A DNA stretch of 64,000 nucleotides from Pocillopora verrucosa. Taxonomy: Eukaryota; Cnidaria; Anthozoa; Scleractinia; Pocilloporidae. Below, in pieces: positions 1 through 10,700 of this stretch (position 1 is the stretch's first letter; each line of letters begins with the position of its first letter). The DNA is taken from positions 709,085 to 773,084 of the forward strand of contig NC_089313.1 of the NCBI RefSeq assembly GCF_036669915.1, given 5' to 3'. The position numbers and the translations under genes are program-made. The notes under the pieces are model-generated. The model ran no database searches. It worked only from the letters and a program-made list of their open reading frames with translations, and was not told the DNA's origin.

Positions 1-150
1 ATTAGTGTTCGATTTAGACACTAGTATCCGATTTTAGATGTTAGTGTCTTATTTTGGACATAAGTATGCAATTATGGACACTAGTGTCTGATCATTTTAG
101 ACTCCAGTGTTCGATTTTGGACGCTAGAATCCGAATTTGGACACAATTTT
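1..150. repeat. Degenerate short tandem array, about 22-bp unit
   Basis: The first 150 bases repeat a loose unit resembling TTTGGACACTAGTGTCCGAT about six times with many substitutions. Each unit is itself partly palindromic (GGACACTAGTGTCC). It lies in an intron upstream of the first visible ERCC6L exon. A related array sits at 7321-7440. Confidence 0.5.
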
Positions 151-284
151 CCATTTTGAGTCGCAAAGCTTCGTCGGGGTCTTATGTACTAACGCTTTAA
201 AAGTCTGCTTTTTAAACTTCTATTGATCAACTTTTATTTATATCCTAAAATATTTAAAATATTTCAACTGCTCCTTTTCTGCAG

Positions 285-3200
285 GTCGGTGGCGTTGGAA
301 TAACACTGACCTCTGCCGATCGTGTGGTTATCTGTGAGTATTCAACGTTTGTACCAAGACTTCTAAGTGATTCCGAATCGATTATCCGCCAAATAGTTCG
401 GTGTAAAAATGTTTAGATGTAGCGTTAAACAGTAGACCTTGGTATGATTATCTAGAGAATGAACTATTGAACCGATCCAGTTCTGACATTTTGAAATTCA
501 GCGTAAGACAGAGGAATCAACCCCCACAAACTCTGGTGTCTACTTCTCGGACTCGCTTTGACATTTTTGTTTCACGCCAAATTTTTAAATCTTCAAATTA
601 GACACACGGTATTTCAAAACAAATCCGTTCAAACATGGCGCATTATTGACAAATAATTCTTGTTTCCTCAGTTGACCCGAGCTGGAATCCCGCCTCAGAT
701 GCCCAAGCCGTAGACAGGTACAATACTAGGGTTTTTTTTTTTTGGGAAGGTTTTTCTTTAGGGAAGGGGGGTAAAGTGCGATTTATCGAGGGAATGAGCC
801 GATTAGTTTTAGACATATTTCCACCTCAGGGAGGTGTCTGTTTTAGAGGGCGAATGATCAAGGAGTTACTGTTGTGACGGGAATTGCATTATTTTTGAAC
901 CAGGGGAAATTGATTTATTCCGTTGTACAAACGTATTGTAAAAAAAACCTGAAATTCATCAAGGTGAGGACTTAGTCAATCACAAACTTTTGATAAGTTT
1001 TCATGTTCAGTGGAAACTTGTCCCAAGTAGTGTATAGATTGTCAAGGTTTAATGTAACCTAGTGTTGCAGCACTCAGTGTTTAGGCCAAAAGAAAAGATT
1101 AAAAGATATGATCTGGTGTCCTTTTTGTAAACAGAGTTTACAGAATTGGACAGAAAAAGACTGTTGTTATTTACCGGCTAATCACATGTGGAACACTTGA
1201 AGAGAAGATTTACCGCAAGCAGATCTTCAAAGATGCTCTGATGAAGCAGACCACAGGCTTGTCCAAGAATCCCTTCAGGTAAAACCAAAGAGATCGTTTT
1301 ATCTTTCGTGGGGAATTCCAGCTGGTCATGTGTTTGTTCTACTCGATTATTAGTTGACATACTGTTTCGCGCTCTTTTCGAGCTCTGTTTTTTTCTGCGT
1401 TCTGTTTGATTGTTTGTTACGTTAGTATCTCGTGCAATGTTTTCTCTGTGTTCTACTTAACTGTTTGTTACGTTAGTCTCGCGCATTGTTTTGTATGTGT
1501 TCTGTTTGTTTGTTTGTTACGTTAGTATAGAGCGCACTGTTTTCACTGTGTTTGATTGTATGTTACATTAGTGACTTTTCTCTGTGTTCTGTTTGACTGT
1601 TTTTCACATTAGAGTCTCGCGTACTGTTTCGTATGTGTTCTGTTTTGTTGTTTGTTGCCTTAGTCTTAACGCATTGTTTAGAATGTGTTCTGTTTGTCGC
1701 GTTTGTGTCTCTTTCATTGTTTTATTTGTGTTCTGTTTGATTCTTTGTCACGCCAGTGTCTCGCACACTGTTTCGTATGTGTTTTGTTTGATTCTTTGTC
1801 GCGTTAGTACCTCGCGCACTGTTTTGTATGTGTTCTGTTTGATTGTCTGTCGCGTTAGTGTCTCGCGCACTGTTTTGTATGTGTTCTGTTTCATTGTTTG
1901 TCACGTTAGTGCCTCGCGCACTGTTTTGTGTGCTCTGTTTGATTGTTTGTTACGTTAGTGTCTCGCGCATTGTTTTGTATGTGTTCTGTTTGATTATTTG
2001 TCATGTTAGTGTCTCGCTCACTGTTTCGTATGTTTTGTTGTTTGTTGCCTTAGTCTTAACGCATTGTTTAGAATGCGTTCTGTTTGATTCTTTGTTGCGT
2101 TTGTCTCTTTCACTGTTTTGTATGTATTCTGTTTGATTGTTTGTCGCGTTAGTGTCTCGCGAACTGTTTTGTATGTGTTCTGTTTCATTGTTTGTCACGT
2201 TAGTGCCTCGCGCACTGTTTTGTGTATTCTGTTTGATTGTTTGTTACGTTAGTGTCTCGCGCATTGTTTTGTATGTGTTCTGTTTGATTATTTGTCACGT
2301 TAATGTCTCGCTCACTGTTTTGTATGTGTTCTGTTAACTGTTTGTCAAGTTAGTGTCTCGCGCACTATTTTGTATGTGTTCTGTTGACTGTTTGTTACGT
2401 TAGTGTCTCGCGCACTGTTTTGTATATGGTCTGTTGACTGTTTGTTACGTTAGTGTCTCGCGCACTGTTTTGTATGTGTTCTGTTGACTGTTTGTTACGT
2501 TTGTGTCTCGCGCACTGTTTTGTATGTGTTCTGTTGACTGTTTGTCACGTTAGTGTCTCGCGCACTGTTTTGTATATGGTCTGTTGAGTGTTTGTTACGT
2601 TAGTGTCTCGCGCACTGTTTTGTATATGGTCTGTTGACTGTTTGTTACGTTAGTGTTTCGCGCACTGTTTTGTATGTGTTCTGTTGACTGTTTGTCACGT
2701 TAGTGTCTCGCGCACTGTTTTGTATATGGTCTGTTGAGTGTTTGTTACGTTAGTGTCTCGCGCACTGTTTTGTATGTGTTCTGTTGACTGTTTGTTACGT
2801 TTGTGTCTCGCGCACTGTTTTGTATGTGTTCTGTTTGATTGTTTGTCACGTAAGTGACTTATGCACTGGTTTCATTGTGTTTTGTTTGATTGTTAATATG
2901 GACAATTTCATACCCCTACCCCAGTGCGACATTTGATTTGTTTTTTTCTCGCTATAGTGGACACTCAAATACTTCGTCCACGATCCTGACTCACATAATA
3001 TAAATCGACATTACGATAAAGGAAAGTAAAGAAACCATTCTTGAATAGGCTGCGGTCGGATCTTTTTATGGTTCATGAGGCCACCTTAGAAACTCCATCT
3101 TTTTTGCAGTTACATATTATTTCATATGCCTGTACCGGGTGACAAAGAAGGGCAAGAACCAAACTATAATCTATAGTTTGAATTGGTTTTTCACTTGTTT

Positions 3201-6200
3201 CGCTCCTAATGAGCCCTCAGGGTCCCGGCTGTCAGTGCCGGTTTGAACATGACTTTCTCAATTCCGTTTGTCATCATAACTTCTCCATTCAAAGAGGTTT
3301 TGTCATTTATTTTAAGTGCTTACTCTGTCTTGAACAAGGGAAAAAGTACCTTTAATCTAAAAATGACTTCATCTTACAGGTATTTCAGTCACCAAGAGTT
3401 ACGTGACTTGTTCACACTGGAAGATCCTCATCATTCAAAAACGCAACTACAGCTTGATCAGATGCACTCGAAACACAGGAAAACTGACAATGAACTGGAA
3501 AAACATATTAAGTTTTTACACACCTTAAGTGAGTAACTGAAAGTAAACAATTCCTTATAGATACTTGTTAACTATTCCACCTTAAAAACGTTTCATGAAA
3601 TTTAGACCGTTTACCGATCCTCTTTATAAAGATCTCTCATTCACTAACAATACATGCACGGTGGCAATTTTGACGGGCATGAATTGGGGCATGTCAAATC
3701 TGTAGCATCTACTTTGGAGTGTGGGATCTGGGTTCTTTAGGAATGGAGGTCGTTTTACGTGAATTGTCGGGCCAGCTACGTTCCTTGAATTTGTCTCTTC
3801 TGAATTGTGAACGTCATTTGCTATTTTATCATTATTTTTCAATGTCCTTGATCTCTTTCTTTGAAAGAATTGAGAAATTATTTAGCCCGTGGATTAGGGA
3901 ACAAATAGTGCCCCATTTAAGGGGAGTAACAGTTTACTTTCAGCCATTACCTTCATTGAATTTTAATAAAGTGTTGCCTTTCTACAGACATATTCGGTAT
4001 TTCTGACCATGATCTGATGTATTCTCATGAAGATGTGGAAACAGCTGATGAACATTCAGTACCAGACAGGGAGGCCATCCAAGCCAGAGTAAGTTATCCC
4101 GCTGTTTAATCTCGTCATATCAACTACTCGCTTAATTTCTTTAATATTAAGACTTCGACAAATCCCCTTTTCTTATACGTTGAGGCTGTTAATCTCTTTC
4201 CCAGCCGTGGTTGGGATGTCACGCAACGCTTTGGGGGGGGGGGGGAGGGGTGGGAAGGGGAAAGCATATTAATTAATGATAAACCAAACACATGGTACGA
4301 GGGAGACTACGAAAGCAGATCTGATGTTAGATTTTTCTCTCCTTAAGAAAAATATTTTAAAGAATACATAGTGATATTTTTCTCAGCCTGAAAGTCCCAG
4401 AGGGCTCTTCAAATGTCCCTCCATTAATACTTTTAGGCGGATTTTACCACTTGCACTGTTTTATTTTCGCACTTTTTTTTAAGGTTCTCAGAGCCCAGAA
4501 TTTAGTCGCAGCTGAATCAGGATTTTCAGGACAAACTCGACCCGGTACCTTATATCCCCCATCGGGAGTCCCCAGCACCTGCCCCCGAAAGATCTCAGAT
4601 AACCAGGAAAGAATAGTCATACCCCAGGGACTACGGCATTCTCTTCCTTCGAGTGAAAATACCATGACTGCCCGGCAAAAAATACAGGCGAAAATTGACA
4701 GTGAGGTGTTCATTATACCCAAACGCGACGACACGAAGAGATTTCAGCCAAGTCAGGTTTGTGAACTATACTCAAAGTTATTTGCCTTTATTAACCGAGT
4801 TGATAATGTAAATTGGCCCCCGTCAATATTTTCCACAGCTGACATCTCGAGTGTTAGCCCCTTCGTCAGAACTGACGCTCGAAACGTCGACTTTAGAAAA
4901 TCTCTACTGTGGCCAGTTTACATCATCAACTCCGGTGATAAAACCAAATCATCTTATAACACACCCACTGATACAGCATCTTTACAACCTTATCCTCTAT
5001 ACTCGGAGTGGTTTGCATGTGATTGTTGTGACAACATCGATCTATTAGAGTTTTTAAGCCTTAAGCTTAGTCTCTGTTTTCAAAAGGCAATCATAAGTTG
5101 TGAAATATTTTCATTTTGAATGATATTTGTCGAATGATCGAATGATGGCTTACAAAAAAACATGTGGTGAACCGCACACATTGCTTCTAAGATTATTTTT
5201 TAATATTTTTCTTTTTGACCGGTTTTATTCGATTTGTTTTCATTTACTTTTGTCTTTATGCTGTCGAACCTCTCGTTACGGACACCTCTCTAAAACAGAC
5301 ATTTTGCTCTGTCCCTTCGGTTCACGGTTTACCCTTGAAGAGAGGCTTGTAAGAGAGAATTTTGTAATTTTGTGTTTCACAGTTGCGATGTTAACTGAAT
5401 AGCTGACTTCCTCTTTTCTTCCCACCAGGCTTCAAGATCAGCACAGAATTCATCACCAGTTCTCATAGATCTTTGTTCTCCTGCAGCTCCTAAGGAGAGT
5501 TCTCCCCCTCCTGAAATGTATGCTGGGAGTATTATACACAACAGTTTCGTTTGTATTCATTTTGTTAATAGTCAACTGGAGTATTTCAATAGTTTGTTTG
5601 GGCGTAATTGTGAAACTTAAACGGTTTTCGGGGATAAACTTAACGGGACTACGTCGCTCTACGTGGAACTCGTTTCTTTTAAGAAGAAAGCTGACCTGTA
5701 ACCGAGGGAAACTTTAAAGTACTTTAATAGTTCTATATTTTAGATGATTACCATAGAGGTAAGAATAAATCCAAAAGGTGCAGGTATTGACTGCTTGGTG
5801 ATTTTGGAATATCAGTCCGTCAGTGTTACAGCCGTATTTCCAGAGGGTGCCATTTTGCCCCCCGCTTGTTAGCTTTACCAAAAAAGGGCCAAAATATGAT
5901 TGGTTAAAAAAATTATGACTTCACGGAAATCGTTTGGGATCGCAGACGTTTTTTCGCGGGCTGGCAGAAGCGTTGATGGGAAGTAAGTCTATCACGCTGG
6001 TTATTAAAATATATGAATTGTGTGATATATTACCTGATGAATTGAGTTTCTTTCTGTTAGTATCGATGTCTCACCTGCTGTGTTGAAGAAGAACAGACGG
6101 AAAAGTATGAGTCAGAGGATTGAACTTCCGGTGATCGATGATGATGATGATGTTGATGAGGATGATGAAGAGCTAAAGGAACACGAGAGCTCACAGGATG

Positions 6201-6835
6201 ACAACAACGACATAGATGAAGATCACGAGGAATTGGAAGGCTCTGTGCCGAGCCAGTGTCCCTCAGGGGAACATGTGTCTGATGCCATCAAGATACACAA
6301 GTGTGCATGTGTGATCAGCTCATCAGAGAGAGAGAAGTACGACTTGTGTCTCGTCAATGGAAGGTTTGTGCTGTTTGACATGATTCTTTATCATTCTAAA
6401 AATTTGCCGGAGTTAGGTTATTTTAACTCGGGTAATATTCGTGCAACTCGGATTTAACTCGGGTAATGTTCATGAAACTCGGATTTAACTCTGATGATGT
6501 TTTTGCAACTCAATTTAACTCGGGTGACGTTCGTGCTTTTTGTTAGTAGCTTATTGGATTACGATGTGCTATAAGAACGAGAAATGACAGAAAATCACGA
6601 TGCGAGGACTCAAAGGAGACTGGGCGCGCAATGATAATTGGGTAGCTCGCCTCAGTCCTCTTGGTATTTTTCTTTCATTTACAGACAACTGGAACTAGAA
6701 GGCAAGGTACAGGAGGCTGTTATGCACTATATGGACGCCTTAGAATTGATGGACAGTGATTATTCTGTACATGTCAAAGTTCTGGAGCTGGCTGAGCAAA
6801 TGAATTTCCAACCTCCGTTGATTGAAACAGCATAG
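285..6835 (+). CDS. ERCC6L: ERCC6L/PICH-like SNF2-family DNA translocase, 3' part
   Basis: Partial gene; the 5' end lies before the window. Coding exons: 285-333, 672-717, 1135-1278, 3380-3528, 3988-4088, 4484-4756, 5429-5517, 6061-6363 and 6685-6835 (stop). Reading phase is continuous across all of them. Exons 1-3 carry SNF2 helicase motifs V and [18 protein letters not shown], then FDPSWNP, DAQAVDR and VYRIGQ. The next exons match the ERCC6L-specific linker: [20 protein letters not shown], then [10 protein letters not shown]. Exon 6061-6363 holds an acidic DDDDD/EDDEE stretch. The last exon encodes a short helical repeat ([15 protein letters not shown]) like the C-terminal TPR-like tail of vertebrate ERCC6L. 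Known role of the family: an ATP-driven DNA translocase that coats ultrafine anaphase bridges at centromeres. The identification is strong from colinearity. The coral protein is much shorter between linker and tail than the human one. A poly(A) signal lies about 60 bp after the stop. Confidence 0.9.
1380..2860. repeat. 50-bp minisatellite in an ERCC6L intron
   Basis: About 1.5 kb is built from a 50-bp unit, with 53-bp variants in the older left part. The core is GTTAGTGTCTCGCGCACTG followed by TTTTGTATGTGTTCTGTTGAC. The left end (1380-2340) is diverged. From 2350 the units are almost identical and alternate between TATGTGTTC and TATATGGTC versions, with segments repeating at about 150 bp, which suggests recent unequal exchange. 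It separates the exons at 1135-1278 and 3380-3528. Long cysteine/valine-rich open frames inside it are by-products of the repeat. Confidence 0.93.
4797..4932. mobile_element. Fold-back, Penelope-type terminal repeat fragment
   Basis: It begins GAGTTGATAATGTAAATTGG and ends with the near-inverse ending CATCATCAACTC. The middle reads AGTGTTAGCCCCTTCGTCAG, then GACGCTCGAAACGTCGAC. The same inverted-repeat design recurs at 32240 and 53319. The middle matches the type of terminal repeat carried by Penelope-like elements, by recollection rather than by search. It lies in the ERCC6L intron just after the exon ending at 4756 and extends that open frame artificially. Confidence 0.6.
6421..6536. repeat. 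31-bp tandem repeat, four units
   Basis: Four units of about 31 bp (TTTAACTCGGGTAATGTTCG plus CAACTCGGA) start at roughly 6424, 6455, 6486 and 6516. They lie in the last ERCC6L intron, just after the donor at 6363. Confidence 0.85.
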
Positions 6836-6896
6836 CTTTTGATGAAGAATGCTCGATTACAGTTGGGTTAATATATCGCAACTGGTTAAAAGAGGC

Positions 6897-6902
6897 AATA
6901 AA
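6897..6902 (+). terminator. ERCC6L poly(A) signal AATAAA
   Basis: Canonical AATAAA 62 bp after the ERCC6L stop, followed by an A/T-rich stretch. Known as the hexamer for cleavage and polyadenylation. Position fits a short 3' UTR. Confidence 0.6.
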
Positions 6903-7320
6903 GCTAAATTATTTAAAATTTAATTTTTTTTTGAAATTTTAAAATAAAAGGGAAGAAAAAAAGTGAGCAGACTATTAGAAATGTAAATCAGCTATTCTGA
7001 AAGATGAATTTGCATGTGCCGTTATGCTTCCATCTCGTGATTCTTCGTGGTTCCGCAAATCTGTGCAACTATTCCCACTGAAAACAAGTAAAGGAAAGAA
7101 GGATTGTTTAGCTATACTGCCGACCATGTAAGTTTACGCGAGGAAATTCGTTGTATAAGTATTCGTATAAAATTTACAAATTGGTTGAAAACATTCCTTC
7201 AGATTTAAAGTAAGACAATGATATATCTTTACTCAAATGAAATTATTAAAAATTTTGGGTCAATTTTTTGTAATATTTCTTTTAACTTCTTTGCTGATTG
7301 TTTATGTGTAGTGTTTGTAT

Positions 7321-7440
7321 TTAAGCGAAGGATAGTGTCTGACTTTAACCACTTACAACCGCTTTCGGACATTACCGTCCACTTCCGGACGGTAACGTCC
7401 AATTTCGGACAAAAGCGTCTACTTTCGGAGATTTTTTTTG
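7321..7440. repeat. GGAC-type short tandem array
   Basis: About five loose units of 21-22 bp (CTTTCGGACATTACCGTCCA type), related in style to the array at 1-150. It occupies the spacer between the converging ends of ERCC6L and GLT1D1 (6836-7744). Nothing else recognisable was seen in that spacer. Confidence 0.55.
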
Positions 7441-7744
7441 TACCGACTTTCAAATTTTATCGAAAACCGTTCCATTTTCCAGAAAAGTTTTATCAATTTA
7501 GAGAACGCGGGTAAAATGTCTTCGCTTGGTAAAGAAATACTGATTTCCTTCAGGTTATATTTAAGCGTTTACACATCATCCAATGGGGGTGTTGGCTGGG
7601 ACTAATCTTGTACCCAGATCCTGCGGCGGCGATCATGACCCTCCAATCCAGACCATTACCAACACTTCTACTTCACGTATTGCTGAGCAACCCTTCGCCA
7701 CATTTTCCTGTTCTTGACTCCTTCAGAAGCATTGTGCACATTCT

Positions 7745-10700
7745 TCAACATACTTGCTCTGTCAGAATTTCCCTCGACTCCTCAAAGGTGGACCCAGACT
7801 GTTGCCGCTGAAGTGAACCAAGTTTCTTGACAAGCCACTTGTATGTTTTAGTTTCTTTCTCAACAGAGTGATGCTCGCCAATGTACTTTTTAGCATTCGT
7901 TGTTATGTAGTTGCGAAGTCGAGGAGATTTCTTTAATTCTTTGGCAAGTGTGATAAATTCCTTTAAGGGAAACAACAAAGAAACATCATGGTACAATTTT
8001 CTAATGTTAAGAGTGAAGAGTACATTAGTAAAACTAGACTTCTTCAATACGTTATTTCTATTGTGGTTGGATTTTCTAGTTGATAATTTACGTCGATTTT
8101 AAGCGCAGTTAAGGCCTTTTCAAATTCTCAAGGCATCAACGATTTCTTCTGGTCATGACACCAGGTATTGTTAACTTAAGTGAGCAAAACACAACAAAAT
8201 TATATACAGGCTAAAGAAAGCAAAGTTTCGATAAAGACATCATATTTAGCACAACGCCTTCAAAAAAAAGTGTTCAAAAACTGAAACCTTATATTTCTAA
8301 TATGATTACAGTGACAAGCAGAATCAAGGTAACTAACAATGCAGTGGCGGATCCAGACCTCGAGCTAAGGGGGGACCCGGTTTTTTGTCGCTTGCCCTGC
8401 CGGCTTTTCTTCTTTCTGCGATTCTTTCTTTTTTTTACCCAAAATAGGGAAGGGGAGGGCGGGGCGGCCCCCCCAGGCCCCTCCCGTAGATCCGCCACTG
8501 CAATGTATGCAGAAAAAGCATAAAATCTTATTGGGCTAGGATGTGTTTCTTGAAAAACAAAATGTATAAATAGAGCAATTAGAGGCACTTTAGAAAGTCA
8601 ATTCAATACTACTTTAATTACGTCACTTTTCTTTCGGGAAAAAGAAAACTTTATCTGAGTAACAAACCTCGGGTGAATTATAGAGAATACCAGTCTCTTT
8701 GTGTTTTATCACTGCAGAGTTTCCAGGAATGATTCGTGCCAGCACTGGAACACCAAGTGCCATGGACTGTTATCGGACAAAAACATAAAAAGTTAGAATA
8801 TTCGAAAAGGAAAAAAGGCCTCACATTTCACCATGGCGAAAGGCCATCCGTTATGATAATTGACCGGTCTGAAGTCGTTAACGATTTACAGGAAGAAAAA
8901 AAAAGTGTGCGACTGCTTGAAAAAAATTCGTTCTTCTGTGATAACAATAATCGGATTTTTAACTAGTCACTTTTTTCTGACAATAAACTAATTACAGTGT
9001 GTGTTGAAATAAACCAATTATTTGAGTTTAATATTTAATGGCAGACGGACCAATCGGAGTTTGCGATCTATGTTTGACCACAGCTGCCTGAACCAAGACA
9101 AATCAAGCTGCGCCTGCGCTCTAAGTTCATGGCAAAAGGCAGCGCACGCGATCCTAACATTGCACGTGCGTTTCTTTTCGTCGCACGTGCTGCCTTTTGC
9201 AATGGACTTGAAGTGGAAGTGGAGTCTTAGTTCTGATGCAGTCCGTTTGCGGCGATTCAGATGATTATTACTGATTGACTAACCTCTAAAAGAGCAGATG
9301 CCATTCCTTCACTGGTTGAACTGTTTACAACAGCGAAGCAGCTTTGCATTGCTGCATGGAGATCACATGCTGGCAATGGCGGAAAAATGTGAACTCCTGG
9401 AAATCTACAAGTAATAGTTACAGTTCCAAAAGTTAGTAACCATGAAATTTAAAAACCTGAGCTGTGGTATTTATGCACTGTAGTTGGAGGAAATATATTT
9501 CATCTATATATTGGGGATTCATTTTCACATTTTTTGCCATTGCAAAATTATCTTGGAAAATTAGTAACATGAAGTTTAGTACCCCACATACGTCAAGTAA
9601 CATAAAAGGGAGTGTAACAAATCTCTTCTGAGAAACCATTTAGCAGAACTGAAAATGTTACTAGTTACAGGAGTAATTAAGCCTATGGTATGAAATTTGC
9701 AAATTATGAACTCAGGTAAAGCAATGATCCTTGCAGATCAGCTGTACTTTACAGGAAATTGTAGAAAAGAAGATTGACAAAAATTTAGGCTTTGACTGGA
9801 TTCAAACCCTGCCTCCCAGGCACTAGTTTGGTGTTACTAGCAAATGAGCCATGAACTCACACAATGGGAGTGAGGCACATTTCAGAGGGTTCTTCGTTCC
9901 CGAGGAGGAATCTGGAATCTAAATTAATTTCTTAATTCTTGTGTAGGATATTGTTTTATTTTGTCAAGAACACAAAACTTTCAAAATCCTTTAAATTTCA
10001 GGCCATTGACACGTTTTCTTCCTAAAAACCTTTTCTCAGTACACAGAGGTTTATTTATGTTTATATCCAGTTATTGATACCTCTGCACTTTAGATTTGAT
10101 CTCTCTCGCAAATTCAGTGTCAAGCTATTAACATAAGAGAAAGAAAACAAAAGCAAACATAAAATACAAATTCATCAAGCTCTTTAAATTAAGTGCACGT
10201 GTGTTATGATGGCTGTGCAGTTAAATTAAATTAATTTAACCGGTGCTCTCTCAAGTTTAATCAGCCATTTAATGCTTTAAGCTGAGCAAATATCAATTTT
10301 TAAAGATTATGTGATGCAAGTGTTTAAAGTTTAATCATATAATTTTATGTTCACTTAAAAGTGCAGTATCCGAGTGCTGTGTCTTACACAAAATACATAC
10401 CTGTGAGAAACTAAATAGGTGCATGAGTTATTTTAAGTCAAAAATATAAGGAGAGGAGGGTAAGGATTAATGAGGGTCAGAGAGACGGAGCAGGACAGAG
10501 AGGCCAGGCATGAGGGATGGATGATGGAGACATGATGAAAAAAGGAAGAGGAAGATATGCAATGGTGAGGGGTGAAGGGGGGGGGGGGGAAGGGAGAAGG
10601 GGGGAAAGGTGAGGGGTGGGTTGAAAAGGATGGAGAAGTGAAATGTGAGAAAAAGGGATGGAAAGGTGAGGGGTGGGGAGAGAAGGATGAAGAGATGAGA

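Noticed and set aside
1584..2337. Several overlapping Cys/Val-rich open frames on both strands
   Set aside because: They are translations of the 50-bp minisatellite and lie inside an ERCC6L intron.
4760..5119. Extension of the ERCC6L exon open frame beyond 4756
   Set aside because: A good donor (CAG/GTTTGT) lies at 4757 and the extension runs into a Penelope-type repeat.
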